NCBI GenBank assembly: GCA_035041965.1
Contig: JAPYMA010000230.1
Coordinates: forward strand, 124,001-188,000
Source: Anisakis pegreffii
Taxonomy: Eukaryota > Nematoda > Chromadorea > Rhabditida > Anisakidae
DNA: 64,000 bases
Direction: 5' to 3'
Of the stretch, positions 1-12,700 are shown piece by piece; the stretch's first letter is position 1, and each line of letters begins with the position of its first letter. The notes below the pieces were generated by a model. The model made no database searches and was not told the origin of the DNA. It worked only from the letters and a program-made list of their open reading frames with translations. The position numbers were made by a program, and so were the translations under genes.

Positions 1-195
1 GAGTGCTATATTGATATTTGCATCCTCCAGTAGTAAACAGGCTGATAGAACCGGTTTTGAAGTATGAACCTGATGCGGTCTCGTTTCACATTCGCAACCA
101 CCATAATTCCCGCTCAACAATTGTTCAGAAAAGAAACTGATCCTATGACACATTGCACCACGATTGAAATTTTAAAACGGTTTATTTGCTTGCAG

Positions 196-1075
196 TTGTA
201 CGGTGCGATCATAGGAGCAAATTTGAATTTAATACAAACTCGTGAAATCGAAGCAATGAACAGTCATCTGTTCAAGATGGAACGATATCGGACGCAGTAC
301 AAGCGTTCGATGTGCGACATGTGTAAAAAGATAACCAGTACGGCCTATTGTGAAGGTATGCGAAGCATGCTCGTTTTCCTTCGATTCAACATCTTGTTAT
401 GAAGTAGCCTTTTTTCTAAGGTGATTTTGGGAGAGGTGCTGAAACTCGCAAAACAAACTGTGAGCAAAAATCTTGCTCGGCCTATGAGCAATGAGCCAGT
501 GACAACTTTTTGCGAATTGCTTACATCTAACGATCGTTTAGCCAAAAGTCACTGTTAAAGCGTTGCATGTATCGGGTCCATGCCAAATGTACGGTGTTGC
601 TTTGATGCTTCAGATGGAATTATAGCAGTGCATTTACGGGGGTTTTACTTGACTAGTGAGGTCATCCTACCAATAAGTGATCAAATACGAAATAAATCAA
701 CGCTCGCATTGCATACTAGGTGATTGTGAAGAAAGTGGATTATTTATTTTGTGAGCGTGATCGATAGATTGAAAGATTATTCAGGATGTAAACAGCAGCT
801 TTGCGAGATGCACTGGAAGGCTAACAAATGCACCAGTGATTATGGTAAGCGAATGCTCAACGAACTTCGAGTGAACATTGTCGACTTGGAATGGGACTGA
901 GATCATTCGAAAAGGCTTCAAGCTCTTTTCACAGTTCATCCTGTTCGTCATTTGCTTCTCTTCGCTTAAGCATCATCTGAAAGACTCGTCATTGGCAGTG
1001 ACTCAAACAGTAATTAATCGCTCAAAAGCATGCGAGATTGTTTCTGACTGTTTCGCAGCTTTTCTGAAGGGATGA
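196..1075 (+). CDS. Possible 3' end of an unidentified multi-exon gene (partial)
   Basis: I do not recognise this protein. Four plus-strand segments have splice-like borders and compatible phases: 196-355 (after a TTTGCTTGCAG acceptor, ending AAG|GTATGC, containing the cysteine-rich MCDMCKK and AYCE), 434-459 (or 421-459 in an alternative phase), 785-844 (after TTATTCAG, ending ATG|GTAAGC) and 935-1075 (after CTCTTTTCACAG, ending in TGA). Joined, they read through to a stop with a hydrophobic run FILFVICF near the end. The 785-844 exon is also open in another frame that is cysteine-rich (CKQQLCEMHWKANKC), so the frame choice is uncertain. Upstream exons would lie outside the window or before 196. 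The second acceptor is weak. The splice signals are good but nothing confirms that this is one transcript. Confidence 0.3.
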
Positions 1076-3368
1076 TATCATTGTATAATAGTCTCAGCAT
1101 GTATTTTCGGTTAAATGGCGTCACTGAAATAAATTTCGATGTATCTTTTGTCATGGAGTGTAACATGAATTAATTTGAGATAACTTTTAACTTTTACTAG
1201 TGCTGTTTTCTTTCACAGTGCGATTTTCCAATATTGAGTCAACGATTTGTATTTTTCAGCAAAGTGAATGACATTTGTGCGTTCAATTATGCAGCCTTAT
1301 TGTTGGCCATTTCGCGATAGTGCTCGTGCGCGCTGAAATTATTTATGTGACGAATTTTGATCATAGAATTATTCTTTTCGCCTTTACTTCTTCATCCTTT
1401 TTTGACAAGTCGCTTTTATGGGATTCACCAGTGCCTGATTTCTCTATTCCTTGAAAATAATACTACAGCAGCGCTAGATCTGAGCGATGAATCGATGGAT
1501 TTTCATTATATTCGCTTCAGACTAATTCACTATTTTCATTGTTTTCTTCAGCAATAATGCAATTTAATGTAGTTGAAAACTGACTTCATCTCATTTGCTC
1601 ATGATTCCTACACCATTCACATCCAGGTTTCCATATTGTTTGTGCTTCAAGCGATACTACTGTGCATCAAGTGAAATATTGCGATATAAGAGCAATCGTG
1701 AATAGTGACTGCAACAAGAAAAAAAAACAAAAGCTCCTCATGAAGGTGATGGTCTACATGACAAACTTCATTGCATGCTTGTGATATCAAATGCATGCAG
1801 TACTCAAGGAACGACTTTTATTCGGCTGAAAATTTCTATGTGAAATTCAGTGGAGCATAGGTAGTACCCTGCTGACATTAACAGTGTTCAAGTTTTGATT
1901 TGGTTGATTCCTTACCGTCTTGAAATAGCAATCTGTGTCATTCAAAAATATTGTCATGTCATTCTATCAGTTTCTTCGAATACCAAGATCACTTAAGACA
2001 ATACCTTTAATACATATGGAAAAATCTTTCGCAAAAGTATGCAGTGGACTGATTAACGAAACAGTAATTTTCAACTGAAATATGATATTATCTAATCATC
2101 GGATACTCATCTATACTGAATGAAATTTTAAACGATAAATGTTACTAAATGAAACACAATGGAGTCAACTACTTTTTGTATTTAACAATGAGCCGCATAA
2201 TATATTAGGCCGCTATTCGTCTTCTGCATAGTCTTCTTTTCAAGATGTTCCATGCGCTAATTCAGTTTCTATTGCCTGACCCACTGGATGATACCGATCG
2301 AGTTTGCGGAAGTTTGAACCAATCACGTAAAAGAATATTTAGTAGGTTATTTTGCATCTATGTCAGCAAATGAACGTTTTATCTTACGTGTGTCTCAATA
2401 ACTGACTTTTAATTGGTGATGCATAGGTATACAAATTTTATTGTCATCAAAGTATGGTATTTCAAATGTGTCACAGATTCATGATTTACAGTTTGTACGA
2501 TGCAAAAGGCATTTCAAATTATGCCGAATAAAAATCGTTGCTCTTACACAATGTTTCCACTGGCATTAACCAGTTTGCATGAATTTGCATTGGTCTCTAA
2601 TCGCAAGTTCCCTCTGTACACTGTTCTTTGTTCAGCGTAAACAGCACCTACATCGGTGGCTACTCTTATAGTGTGTTCAGTGTTACAATACATATGAAGA
2701 CTGGAGAGGTTCAAACATTTGAACATTTTATTCAAATCATCCTATGTGAAATTGTGACCACTGAATTACACCACAAGTGCTTTTCCAGTGAATTACATGA
2801 TGAACAACTTTCTGATTTGATAGCGAATACTTCTCTAAAAATTTTTTGCTACATTCATACCAACAAACGTGTACATTTCAGACTTTAAATTCACATATAG
2901 TTCAAAGGAATTGCAGATTTCAAGAAGAATGCCGATTTTTCTATACACAGCGCCACAACAATGAAACAAGCTGCAACCTTAAAACGATACATTCAAAGTG
3001 ATTGTTGTTATGCTCTAGTGGAATATCGATCAAAACCTCTGGGCTCTTTGAAACAGACAGAAACTATTTGTTTGCACGGGTAGCTTTTAGGTGTTACACT
3101 TGAATCCGGTCTCAATATTTTCTAATTACTCAGTCAAGTTTCTTACGGTGAGGCTATTGAATGACCAAGATTTCGTAGTCTTCAAATTCGATCAGTACCT
3201 AGCATTTGCGCATATACGCTCTGATTTGTCGAAAAATTTGAGCACTAACATTGATGCTGAAAGAAATCGTCATTCAAGGAACAATTAAACTTAACAAATG
3301 AGTTATCGTTTAAGCAAACATTATATTCTGCATAAACGTTCACTGCTGAATTTACAAGTGCGTGCCAC
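1076..3368. other. Intergenic, no gene recognised
   Basis: AT-rich sequence with short random open frames on both strands and no family similarity that I can see. No obvious tandem repeat or inverted-repeat element. Confidence 0.5.
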
Positions 3369-3565
3369 TCATCGATTCCATTGTTGAGCTCGATCAGCGT
3401 ATGGTAAACGATATCCATCCATTTGCTGTTGATCAGATCCACCCGTTTCCTCACTGCTCGCACTTTCGTCACTTTCGTCGTTCCGTCCACCAAACATAAA
3501 GTTCGGGTTTTCGAACTGTTTTCCCAATGCTTTCAGCTCCCTAGGTAGTGAAAACCTTTCCGCAT
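3369..3565 (-). CDS. Possible terminal exon of an unidentified gene
   Basis: A minus-strand segment follows a good acceptor (GGTTTTCAG) at 3566-3574 and runs to a TGA at 3369-3371. It encodes about 65 residues with a low-complexity acidic/serine stretch (NDESDESASSEETGGSDQQQ) followed by MDGYRLPYAD, typical of a disordered C-terminus. The exon begins in phase 1 (one base is needed from upstream). No upstream partner with matching phase was found between 3.6 and 6.8 kb. It could be an alternative 3' end of the large coiled-coil gene upstream, part of a separate short gene, or chance. No function is proposed. Confidence 0.3.
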
Positions 3566-6500
3566 CTGAAAACCTCAAATACGTTGAGGAGACTGCGTTT
3601 GCTCTTAGTAAGTGCTCAACGATGTGAAGAGGGTTCACCATTTCACTCAATGCGTGATTTATACTGCCCGCATGGAATTTTCAATAAAAGTGCACCACCT
3701 GGATACTGCATGCAACGGGACAACGTATTTCTATTTGCGCCATTTGCGATCGTTTGCGCGATTGTCATTTGCACGACCATTTTTGTGGTACAACGTTAAA
3801 CGTTGAATGAGCTGACGTAACGTTTTTAAAAGGTACAACGTGTTATAAAGAAAAGATGAATCCTTCAAGCCTATGAATATTTCAAAATTTTCATCTTCTG
3901 TAGTGCACGGTCGAGCGTGGCTGTGATTATTGTAGATAATAAAACTATTTTCAATCTAATGAAAATATTTATTCTGATTTATGGATTTAGTGATCAGTAA
4001 TGACATCAACAAGGAAAAGTAATTATAATTTTAGAGAAGGCACTGAAAACAGAGGATTCCAAAAATTCAGTCATTAGTACGAGACTAAATGAAAGATCAA
4101 CGATTCCAAAAGTTTGAGCACAACATGGCACCGATTAAAACATTTTAAATTGTACCAAATAATGATGTGTAGATAGCATAATCCATATCTTGTCATATTC
4201 ATAATGCGATCAAGAATACATACAGAAAGAACTGATTGTGAAGTTTTGAAATGTGTACTTTATGAAAGATTTCATTTTGATGTTCTTACTATTGCATATA
4301 ACACCTTTCAAAAAGCTCACAGGTTAATCAACGCATAATGCTGTACCAGGAAAATGGCAACGTAAATGTCACGTAAACGAACGCATTGCAGTTCATGATG
4401 TCCAAAGTCTCCAATCGAATTACTACAGTGAGTTTATGAAAACGCGGAGCCTTTTGATATGATCGATGTGTTCTTAGGAGGAAGGTTCTCGATCACTGGA
4501 TTCATTTCCCAGCTTTCCTCTGAATTGTCACCAAATTGTGATGGATGGTCAGAGGAGGAGGGAATTGTAGCCAGGTAGATTGTTGCAGTGAGGAATGATG
4601 TTCTGCGACATGGCTAAAGGAAGGCAAGGGCGTAAGAAGCAATATCCTAGATGCTTTTTGAAATCCACTCTTCGTCAGTGATTCGTCCTCAACTACTTTT
4701 GAACTTTGATAGATACCCAACAAGCTGCTACAACGATCAAAAATCGTCGTCCTCATTGTGACCGAAATTCATCTAAAAGATATAATTGCTTCTGAAGTTC
4801 CCTAATTTTTTTCTGATACGATGAGAGGGAATTTCAAGCTCTGTAGCCTTATTTCAACAATCGAAGAGATAATGGACAAAATACGGGTCATACCTGTATA
4901 CGAAGCAGTCAATAGAAGGAGCATACAGAAGATGTACATTGACCGCATAGTTTAAAACAACGTAATGTACAAATTTGTTGCGATCACTTCAAATTTATAC
5001 TGTTCACGAATTCATCGAATTCAGACGGTATCGCTTTCAATTGCGATACAAATCAATCTGATTTTCTAGTAATACAATGTGACATTAGAACGAGTAGTGA
5101 AGAACATTACTAGTTATCTGTAACATTCAGAATACTGATTTGATCCGAGAGACGTTTCTGATACAGCAATTACGTTACTTCACAATCTTACCCAGCTGCA
5201 AAGCATTCCTCACATAATTAGAAACATGTTATTTCCGTAAAGTTTCGCTCTTGTTTAGCAGACATATTTTGAAAATTTTTGCAAACCGCCGTCGGAAATG
5301 ACAGCATTTGCATCTTATGTCGAGCGGAATTGATCACTTGTAAGCGATGATTTAACAAGACAATGATAATGTTCAACGAATTAAAAGCATATCCGATGAA
5401 GCTATTCCTTTTTTCATTAAGGTTGCAACAGCCTCTATGCTAATTATCGAACTGTAATCCATTAGCCCCATAATACAGCAATGTTTCAAATAGACACCGT
5501 CAAGCAGTTGTATAATAACAGATTCTAATCATATTTCGTGACCAGATTGTTTTGATTGCGAAAGAGTTCCACTCTCTCTTAAAACATAAGTTCCGTTGTA
5601 CTTTTCATAAAATACCACTGTACCAAATCTGTCTTTCTCACGGAAGTGTCTCAATCGAGAACAATTATTGGAACTGTCACAAAGATTATACATATATTCC
5701 ATTATGATCTGCCCTTGTGACGGCCAAAAATTTACGATTCACTGGAGTGATGAGTATATCAAAAGAGCTGAACAATTTTTCATCTTCGATCAGATAAGAC
5801 AAAATTTTGGATTCTGTTTCAGTGAAAGGATTTCACCGACATTGACAGGCTAACAAACAACTCTGCACTTTAAAAAATTCACAGCTAATGCACTTCTATT
5901 GACAGCGGAAATATGCTACTCCATTGATATACTTGTCATTGAGCCGAGTAGCACCGATCATACTTAAAATGCGTGAAAAATATGAGCGGACTTGAAATGC
6001 GACTGAGTAATGCTGTGAGCAAATCAGTTTTGTTCTCCATCGTCCAATAAATTTCACTAAGCGCATGTTGACACTACAATGAATTGTGAGCCAATAGCTG
6101 AGAATGTTTTGCGCAGAACTTTTGGCGTGATACGGAGTCAAGCTCATCAGTATTTCATATTCGCTCTTCTTCGATTCCTTTGTATTCACTTGAAAGTCAG
6201 TAACAGAATAGCTGTGTGTAAACTGAAGCAAGATAATAAAATGCATGATATTGAGGGCTAAATCATACTCAAGAAATGTTCAACCCATCTGATTGTAAGA
6301 CTGTGACGCATTTCCCTATGAATATACAGATTCATGCCCGTGGAAAGGAATTACCGCAATTCATACGCTGATCTTGTTTAACGGCTTTTACCATTTCAAA
6401 CCATTCGGTCCAGCAGCTGGAAGTGATAACAGGTGAAAAATGATCAACGAGCTTATTGTTTACGATTATGTATCAACTCGTGTAATTGGTTATCTACACT

Positions 6501-6781
6501 GTGCTGCATTCAATTTTCGAGGTGAATGAATGGTTATTATTAATCGTGATGAACAGAGCGGTGCTTGACAACAAACGCGAAGAAATATACAGGTGGGTAA
6601 TGAACAGATTACTGAGAATAACAGGGAACAGTTTGTGCCGTTGTTTTGGCCATCATCTGCAGATGAACGTTATTGGTTGAGAAATGAAATGCCGTTAAGA
6701 GTAAGCAATTGTGACACGCATCAAAAGGATATTTCAAGGTTACAATGAGTTTGCTGCATAGATAAGGAAGCGTTCAGGCGT
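3566..6781. other. Intergenic, no gene recognised
   Basis: AT-rich DNA downstream of the coiled-coil gene. Open frames on both strands (for example 4502-4756 and 5896-6246, minus) lack coherent splice borders or family features. I see no clear repeat element. Confidence 0.45.
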
Positions 6782-9700
6782 CTAAAGGAGGTCGGTGACA
6801 TCTCGTCTGCTGTTTCTTGCATCAGAGCTGAAGTCGGCGATCAGCGAATTGAGTTCAGCAACTCGCCGCTGCGCTTCTTTCAGATCATGTCGTAAATAAT
6901 CAGCTTTTTGACGCTCCTCTAGCACTGATTCCTGCAATTGCTTAGCTATAAACAGCCGCGAAGCAGTTCTTCTCATGTTCAAGGCCCCTTTTATTACATG
7001 CACAACGTAGGTCAAAAAGCCGTTTACTTCTTTCATCATTCGCTGTATTTGCCATTAGTGACTGTAAGATTCAGAAAACATTTGCAAGATCGACAGCATC
7101 AGCATAACAACTACACTTGGAAAAATACGCTCACCGAATCAATGCACCTCTTTGTTGTACTGAATATTCTCTAAATGAAAATTTATACGGTCTAAATCAA
7201 CTTTTCAGTATAGAACAATTCTGAATGGAAAACAGTTTAGCTGTTCTCTCGTTTACATCATTTGATAAGCAATGAAATTGGTTTTAATTGATCACTCCAG
7301 CTCGTTGAATATTCAGTGCATGTCAAAAAAAAGAATTAGTGAGATATCGAAAAAAATCTATTGCAAAAAAACCCGAAAAATATGGAATAGGGATCATTGA
7401 GAAGGTGCAGTATGCTTTAGTGTCCATGGATTTAAGAAAAAAATCGCTAGAACACAAAGCGTGCCTATAGGATTTCCAATGTTCTCCTGTACCAATGAAC
7501 CAAACCCACTGTGAAGCTGCCAGCATAAAAAATGCTTTCGTTTCTTCCAATGATTTTTTGTTGACAACATTCAGTGCATCTTCCCCGATTCAATCCGAAC
7601 ATCCAGTATCAAAATTTGCTTTCGAGGGAGGAGTTAGATTTATTCAACACGAAATTACACACTCAAAAGTTTCACATCCAATTTATCAACGTAAAATCAA
7701 TCATTTATGAATCGCAAAATTGATTGAATGAACAATCATTGTTGTAGCTTCTGAATCAATCACTTATTGCCACTTGTGGGCATGAGATAACAAACGATGA
7801 GCAAAAGCGTTTTCAAAGGCTTTAGCACTTCAACAGAATCGAACGCTCTCCATTTATATGAATACTCACTAACGCAGCTGCTAGCTTATTTCTTAAGAAG
7901 TAACACACGTTCTCCAAGTTTCGTCTTTCAAAACCGAAAGTATTTTCCTCAAATACTACAGCGCTTTTCTGATCAGCAATTCACGCTCAACGCTTTTTCC
8001 TCAACAACCAAGAAAGTATTCTGCACAGAACAAAATGGAAAACAGTCACATTTGCAAATAAATATCACAATTATATTCTGAATTCATCGTTCACTTCTTC
8101 AGAATACGGCTGGAAATTAAGTCAGTTTTACTGCTGCATAAAACAAGAACTGTGTGGCTGTTTCTCTCATAAACACTCTGACCATAAGTTATGACAAGTG
8201 ATTTTATTGTAAATAAAAAGAAACTAAAATTGCGGGCATCGATGAGATACCTCTAGAATGGATTTTTGCTTGTAAATACGCCTTTATGCATCAAGAATGA
8301 GGATACGCGCATCGGATATGACCTGAAATTGATTAACTATCAAGCTTTCGCACGGTTTAGCACAAGCGATAGAAAAGACGTTCCCAGTGAAACAATTTCG
8401 TCTCAGAGTTTCATGATTGCAATTGTTTCATTCAATTTTTCATCACTTAAACTCATGGGATGCATATTGATGAACGCTTCTAAGATAGCATCCAATGAAG
8501 AAGCACTGTCAAGTTGAAATAAGATTATGCTCAAGGTCATTGAAGAATCGTTATTCATTTAATGTCTGAAAGCAGTATGCAGCAAGAAATGATAAAATGC
8601 AATCCACATGCAGGATCAACCCAGCTCAACAAAACGTAATTTACTTGCACAATTGTTGTTTTTGAGAGAAGCTACTACTGGTAGGCGTACTACTATGAGT
8701 GCAATTAGAACAGAAGTTCTATTTCTGTTAAAATGCCGATGGATTATGATATTATTCAGTCTTTTCCTTGCTGAAAAATTCTCTATACATCTTTCAATAA
8801 TCATCTAGAGAATCCAATCAATCAGAAAAACATTTGAGTGATTCATGCAAGGAATAAGTTTTATAATTATTCCTGTTATAAGCAAGAAAGCTCAACACTA
8901 TGCAGTAGAAAAACATTGCTGGTATCAGAGATATAGGAACTTTTCAGCTGCAAACATCCTCAGAGGGATTTCGCTCTCTCAGGTAGCCATGATGAAATAA
9001 GCTTCACAAGATCAGTGAGGGGACGAATGTTCCTAACGTATTACTGCCACTGTTTAATTGTGATGATGAGAACAAAATTGGCGAGAAGAAATTTCGTAAA
9101 CTTCTGCGTAATTGATTAGATTTGCCACACTGAGTTAGTTTGAAAAGACCATGCGTGAATCAGTATTCGATTGCCCACACAACTTGCGAATGATTTCAAG
9201 AAAGCATCTCACATTACCAGCACAAGGTTCCCATACAGATCAGTCCGAACAGATATCATGCACACAATACACGAATGGAGGATGAAACAAGAAAACACAG
9301 ATATGAACGATGTTGATCAAAACTAAAAACCATTGATCAATCAACGTCTCAATTTCATGTTTACGTCCATTAAACAGAGAAGAGATATTTTGAATGGATA
9401 AATATCATTTTCTACCACTTGAAATTCTGCTTTTTTGCTTGGCAGCATCCAAAAGACTACATAGGGAGCATTGTGAAAGGTCAGAGACGTACTTTTGAAG
9501 AGTTCTGATCGCAATTAGTTTGAAACAAATACGAAGCGGAATCTTTAATGCAACACACTAAAAAAATCAAGGTTTGTTAAAATCATAAGATCGTAACAGT
9601 TCATTCACATATCCACATTTGGCTGAGCATTCAAAAAACGTATCAATATTGGCAATATGCATTGTTGTTCGAGAAAAAAATGCCGAACAAGAAAGATTAT

Positions 9701-12700
9701 TCCATGAAATGAAAAATCACGTCCTAAAAAAGCCTTAACACGAAACACAACAACGCTGCCGAACGGCCGATCAATGCACTACTCAACGGTGCTATTGTCG
9801 AGTGATTTTTTATTACCAATTTCGAATATCATTTTGAGATTGTTATCTGAAAGAATAAATTTCTGTCACGCAAATTAGTAAATCAGCGAGGTGCGAAACT
9901 AGGCAGTCAAGCATATTGAAAGTCATTATTATTTTGTGCAAAAACTTTTGAATTATTCGGTGAATTTCATCAACTTTGGTGCTTATTTTCTTCGAAAGCC
10001 CTGTTGAATACACACTGCCAGAAAACCACACACTTGCATTTGATCATTTTCGAAGAATATTCATAGCGAAAGTACTCATACTCATCGATCAATTCGTTCT
10101 TTTCCATTTATCAATTGATTCGGTCAAATAATAAGCCAACACCAAACCGCAGGTGATATGAAAAGCATATGATCAGCCAAATAAAAAGACACTTTCACCA
10201 GCTATTGTGCATCCCTTCAAAAACATGCGCATTTTGCATGCAATCATAAACTCATCTCCAATATCCTCAAGTCAACGATCCATCAACACTAGTGATCCTA
10301 CACTTTTCGCAAACTGTTCTGATCTGTTCCGTTCTTCACTTTCATATTCTGTTTTGTTCCCGCACCGCTAATTTCAGTATGTTAACGCAACGCAATTGCA
10401 GAAAATGGAGTTTACACGTTCTTGGCTCACTCAACTCATTGTCAGTAAACCATTAGTGATCAGTTGTACGCCGTTATAGCATTACTGGGACTCTTCACGC
10501 TGCCGATTCAATATGGAAGTTCTCACTTTCGAAATCAGCCAATTTCATCCCAAATACTGACTGCTGATAGAGGTGTAAGTGTAACCGTATTTCACACAAT
10601 TTTGTAGTGTGATGTGCATACGAAAATCGCTTTTTGACTCGTGCACTTATTTGGTATTCGTGCTTCCAGCATTTTTCTGCTGTCACTGTGAAGAATTTTT
10701 GATAGGGGCTGATTTGCAGGTAGACCTGTACTCACCAAATAGGCTCACCATGCGGTATTTCTTATTGGGATGTTCAGCTGATTCAATCCTTCTAGGAAGC
10801 GTTAGTTGAATGCTTTAGATATTTTGTCAGTGAGAAACTGTAGAGCCGATGGTTTTCCTAATTATGTACATTGTTCGTCTCTTTTCAATGATTTCATCAT
10901 ATTGTCATTTGCGTGACTCTCATAGCTTAAAATGAGTGGTTCGCTAGCAAAACAATTCACCTTCGAAGAAAAAACAATTAGAGCGAAATTGTTAAATGGA
11001 AAAATCGTTTTATTAGGTAACATATGATACGTGAGCTTCATCTTGGAGCATGACGATTCTTGTATCACTCGTACACAATTACGTCCCTCCATTGGTTTTG
11101 AGGACAATAGTCTTTGCGTTATCATAGTTTCAATTAATCGAATATGTGCTAAATTATCTCCATGAAGGTTTAGTAGATTAGTGATGTGATACACAAAAGC
11201 ATACCCAAGCTAGTGAACGATGTTAGTTGTTGATTGATGATTAGTGGTAGTGATCAGTTAGTGATATCGATTTGAAATGTTACAAAAGGTTAAGGTAAGG
11301 TTAGATAACGTTGATTTTTTGATTGGATGACTACAAGCAATATTAAAGCAAGATTTCATGCCAATCAACAAAACGAAACTGTTTAAGATGGTTCATGCAA
11401 ACGAGTGAAGCGTTCGTGCGGTGGAGAAGCGTAAGCTTAGAAGTGAATGGTTGTCGTCGTGTATGGCATTCTGACCTGAATTTTAGTATCTAGCGAGCGC
11501 CTCAGTTCATCTCGTGTAGCAATGGCTTCTGTAGCTCTGAAAATATCTTTCATAATTCTATGTTCATTTGAAAGTCTCAGTAACTGTGACATCATAAATT
11601 AAGTCGATAACTATTTGCAATTCGAAATTTTATGATGTCTTACCTGTGCTCGCTATTTGCCGCCTCAGAAGTTAATGCGTGCACCATTCGAGTCAGCTCA
11701 GCGACTTTGTTTTCACTTGCCAGCAGTTCACTTTTAAGTGCTTTTCTCTGAACAAAATTCAAACCTGAGCAACTTTCATGGTGAGGTTGAGAATGAAACT
11801 TTGTTCAGTAATTGGACACAGATCGATGACTTTACTTGAGCCTTCAAAAACGCTTTTTTTTCGATGTTTTCGGGCAGAACAACAGTAGAATAATGAATGG
11901 TTAACCGCTCACGTATTGAAAATGGTAAATATGTTCAAATAATGTTGAAAATTTTCAAACGCACTCAGAAATCGCAGCTCAAAATCACTTTAGGTTAAGT
12001 GGCGTTTCCAGTTATGGAATAACTGACCTCTTCTTGCCATGTTAACGCATTCTTCGCATTGCCTTCAGTTGAACCCGAGTGTGCTTTCGATTCACCATCA
12101 GTTATCTTCACTCCTACGTCATCACTACTTCTGTAGAAATGAAATGTTTCGATGTTCTTCCAAATCAGAATTAATCTTCCGTTCAATAACAACGCTTTAT
12201 TTCAGTGGTTCTCAGAGGGGGTGAAATTATCCATTTTGGGTAATATGGAGGTGTCAAGGGGTAATGAAGGGAGTCGGGAAATTAGTATTTCGTGCAGTTG
12301 TTATTTTATGATAGAATACCATCGTGATGGTGTTTCGTAGCTCAGTTATGCAGATCGTCCGAACCTAACAGAGTTTTCAGATATTTTAACGGGATTTTCA
12401 TTCTTTTCCTTACTGCTACAATCACTCTCATAGCTTTTATCACCAAAAGTGTTCTCTTTTGCTAATTTTCCATTCATTTCACTCAACAATTAAAGTTAAA
12501 TTCTCATTCTATCAAATACACTCTATAATTGATCATTTGACTGTCGAACGTTGTTGAGCAATTCAATTCGATTGTTGTATTGTTGATTTCGGCTGTCAAC
12601 ACTCGTCAATGTACCCAGTAAATAGTATATGCTACAGAATAATAAAGTGATTCGAACTGTGAAGTGAAATGAGTCGAAATGAATGAGAAAAACTCGTCAA

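Noticed and set aside
10862..11194. 110-codon minus-strand open frame inside the last intron of the TDP-43-NTD gene
   Set aside because: No acceptor at its upstream edge and no coiled-coil character; phases of the flanking exons already join without it.
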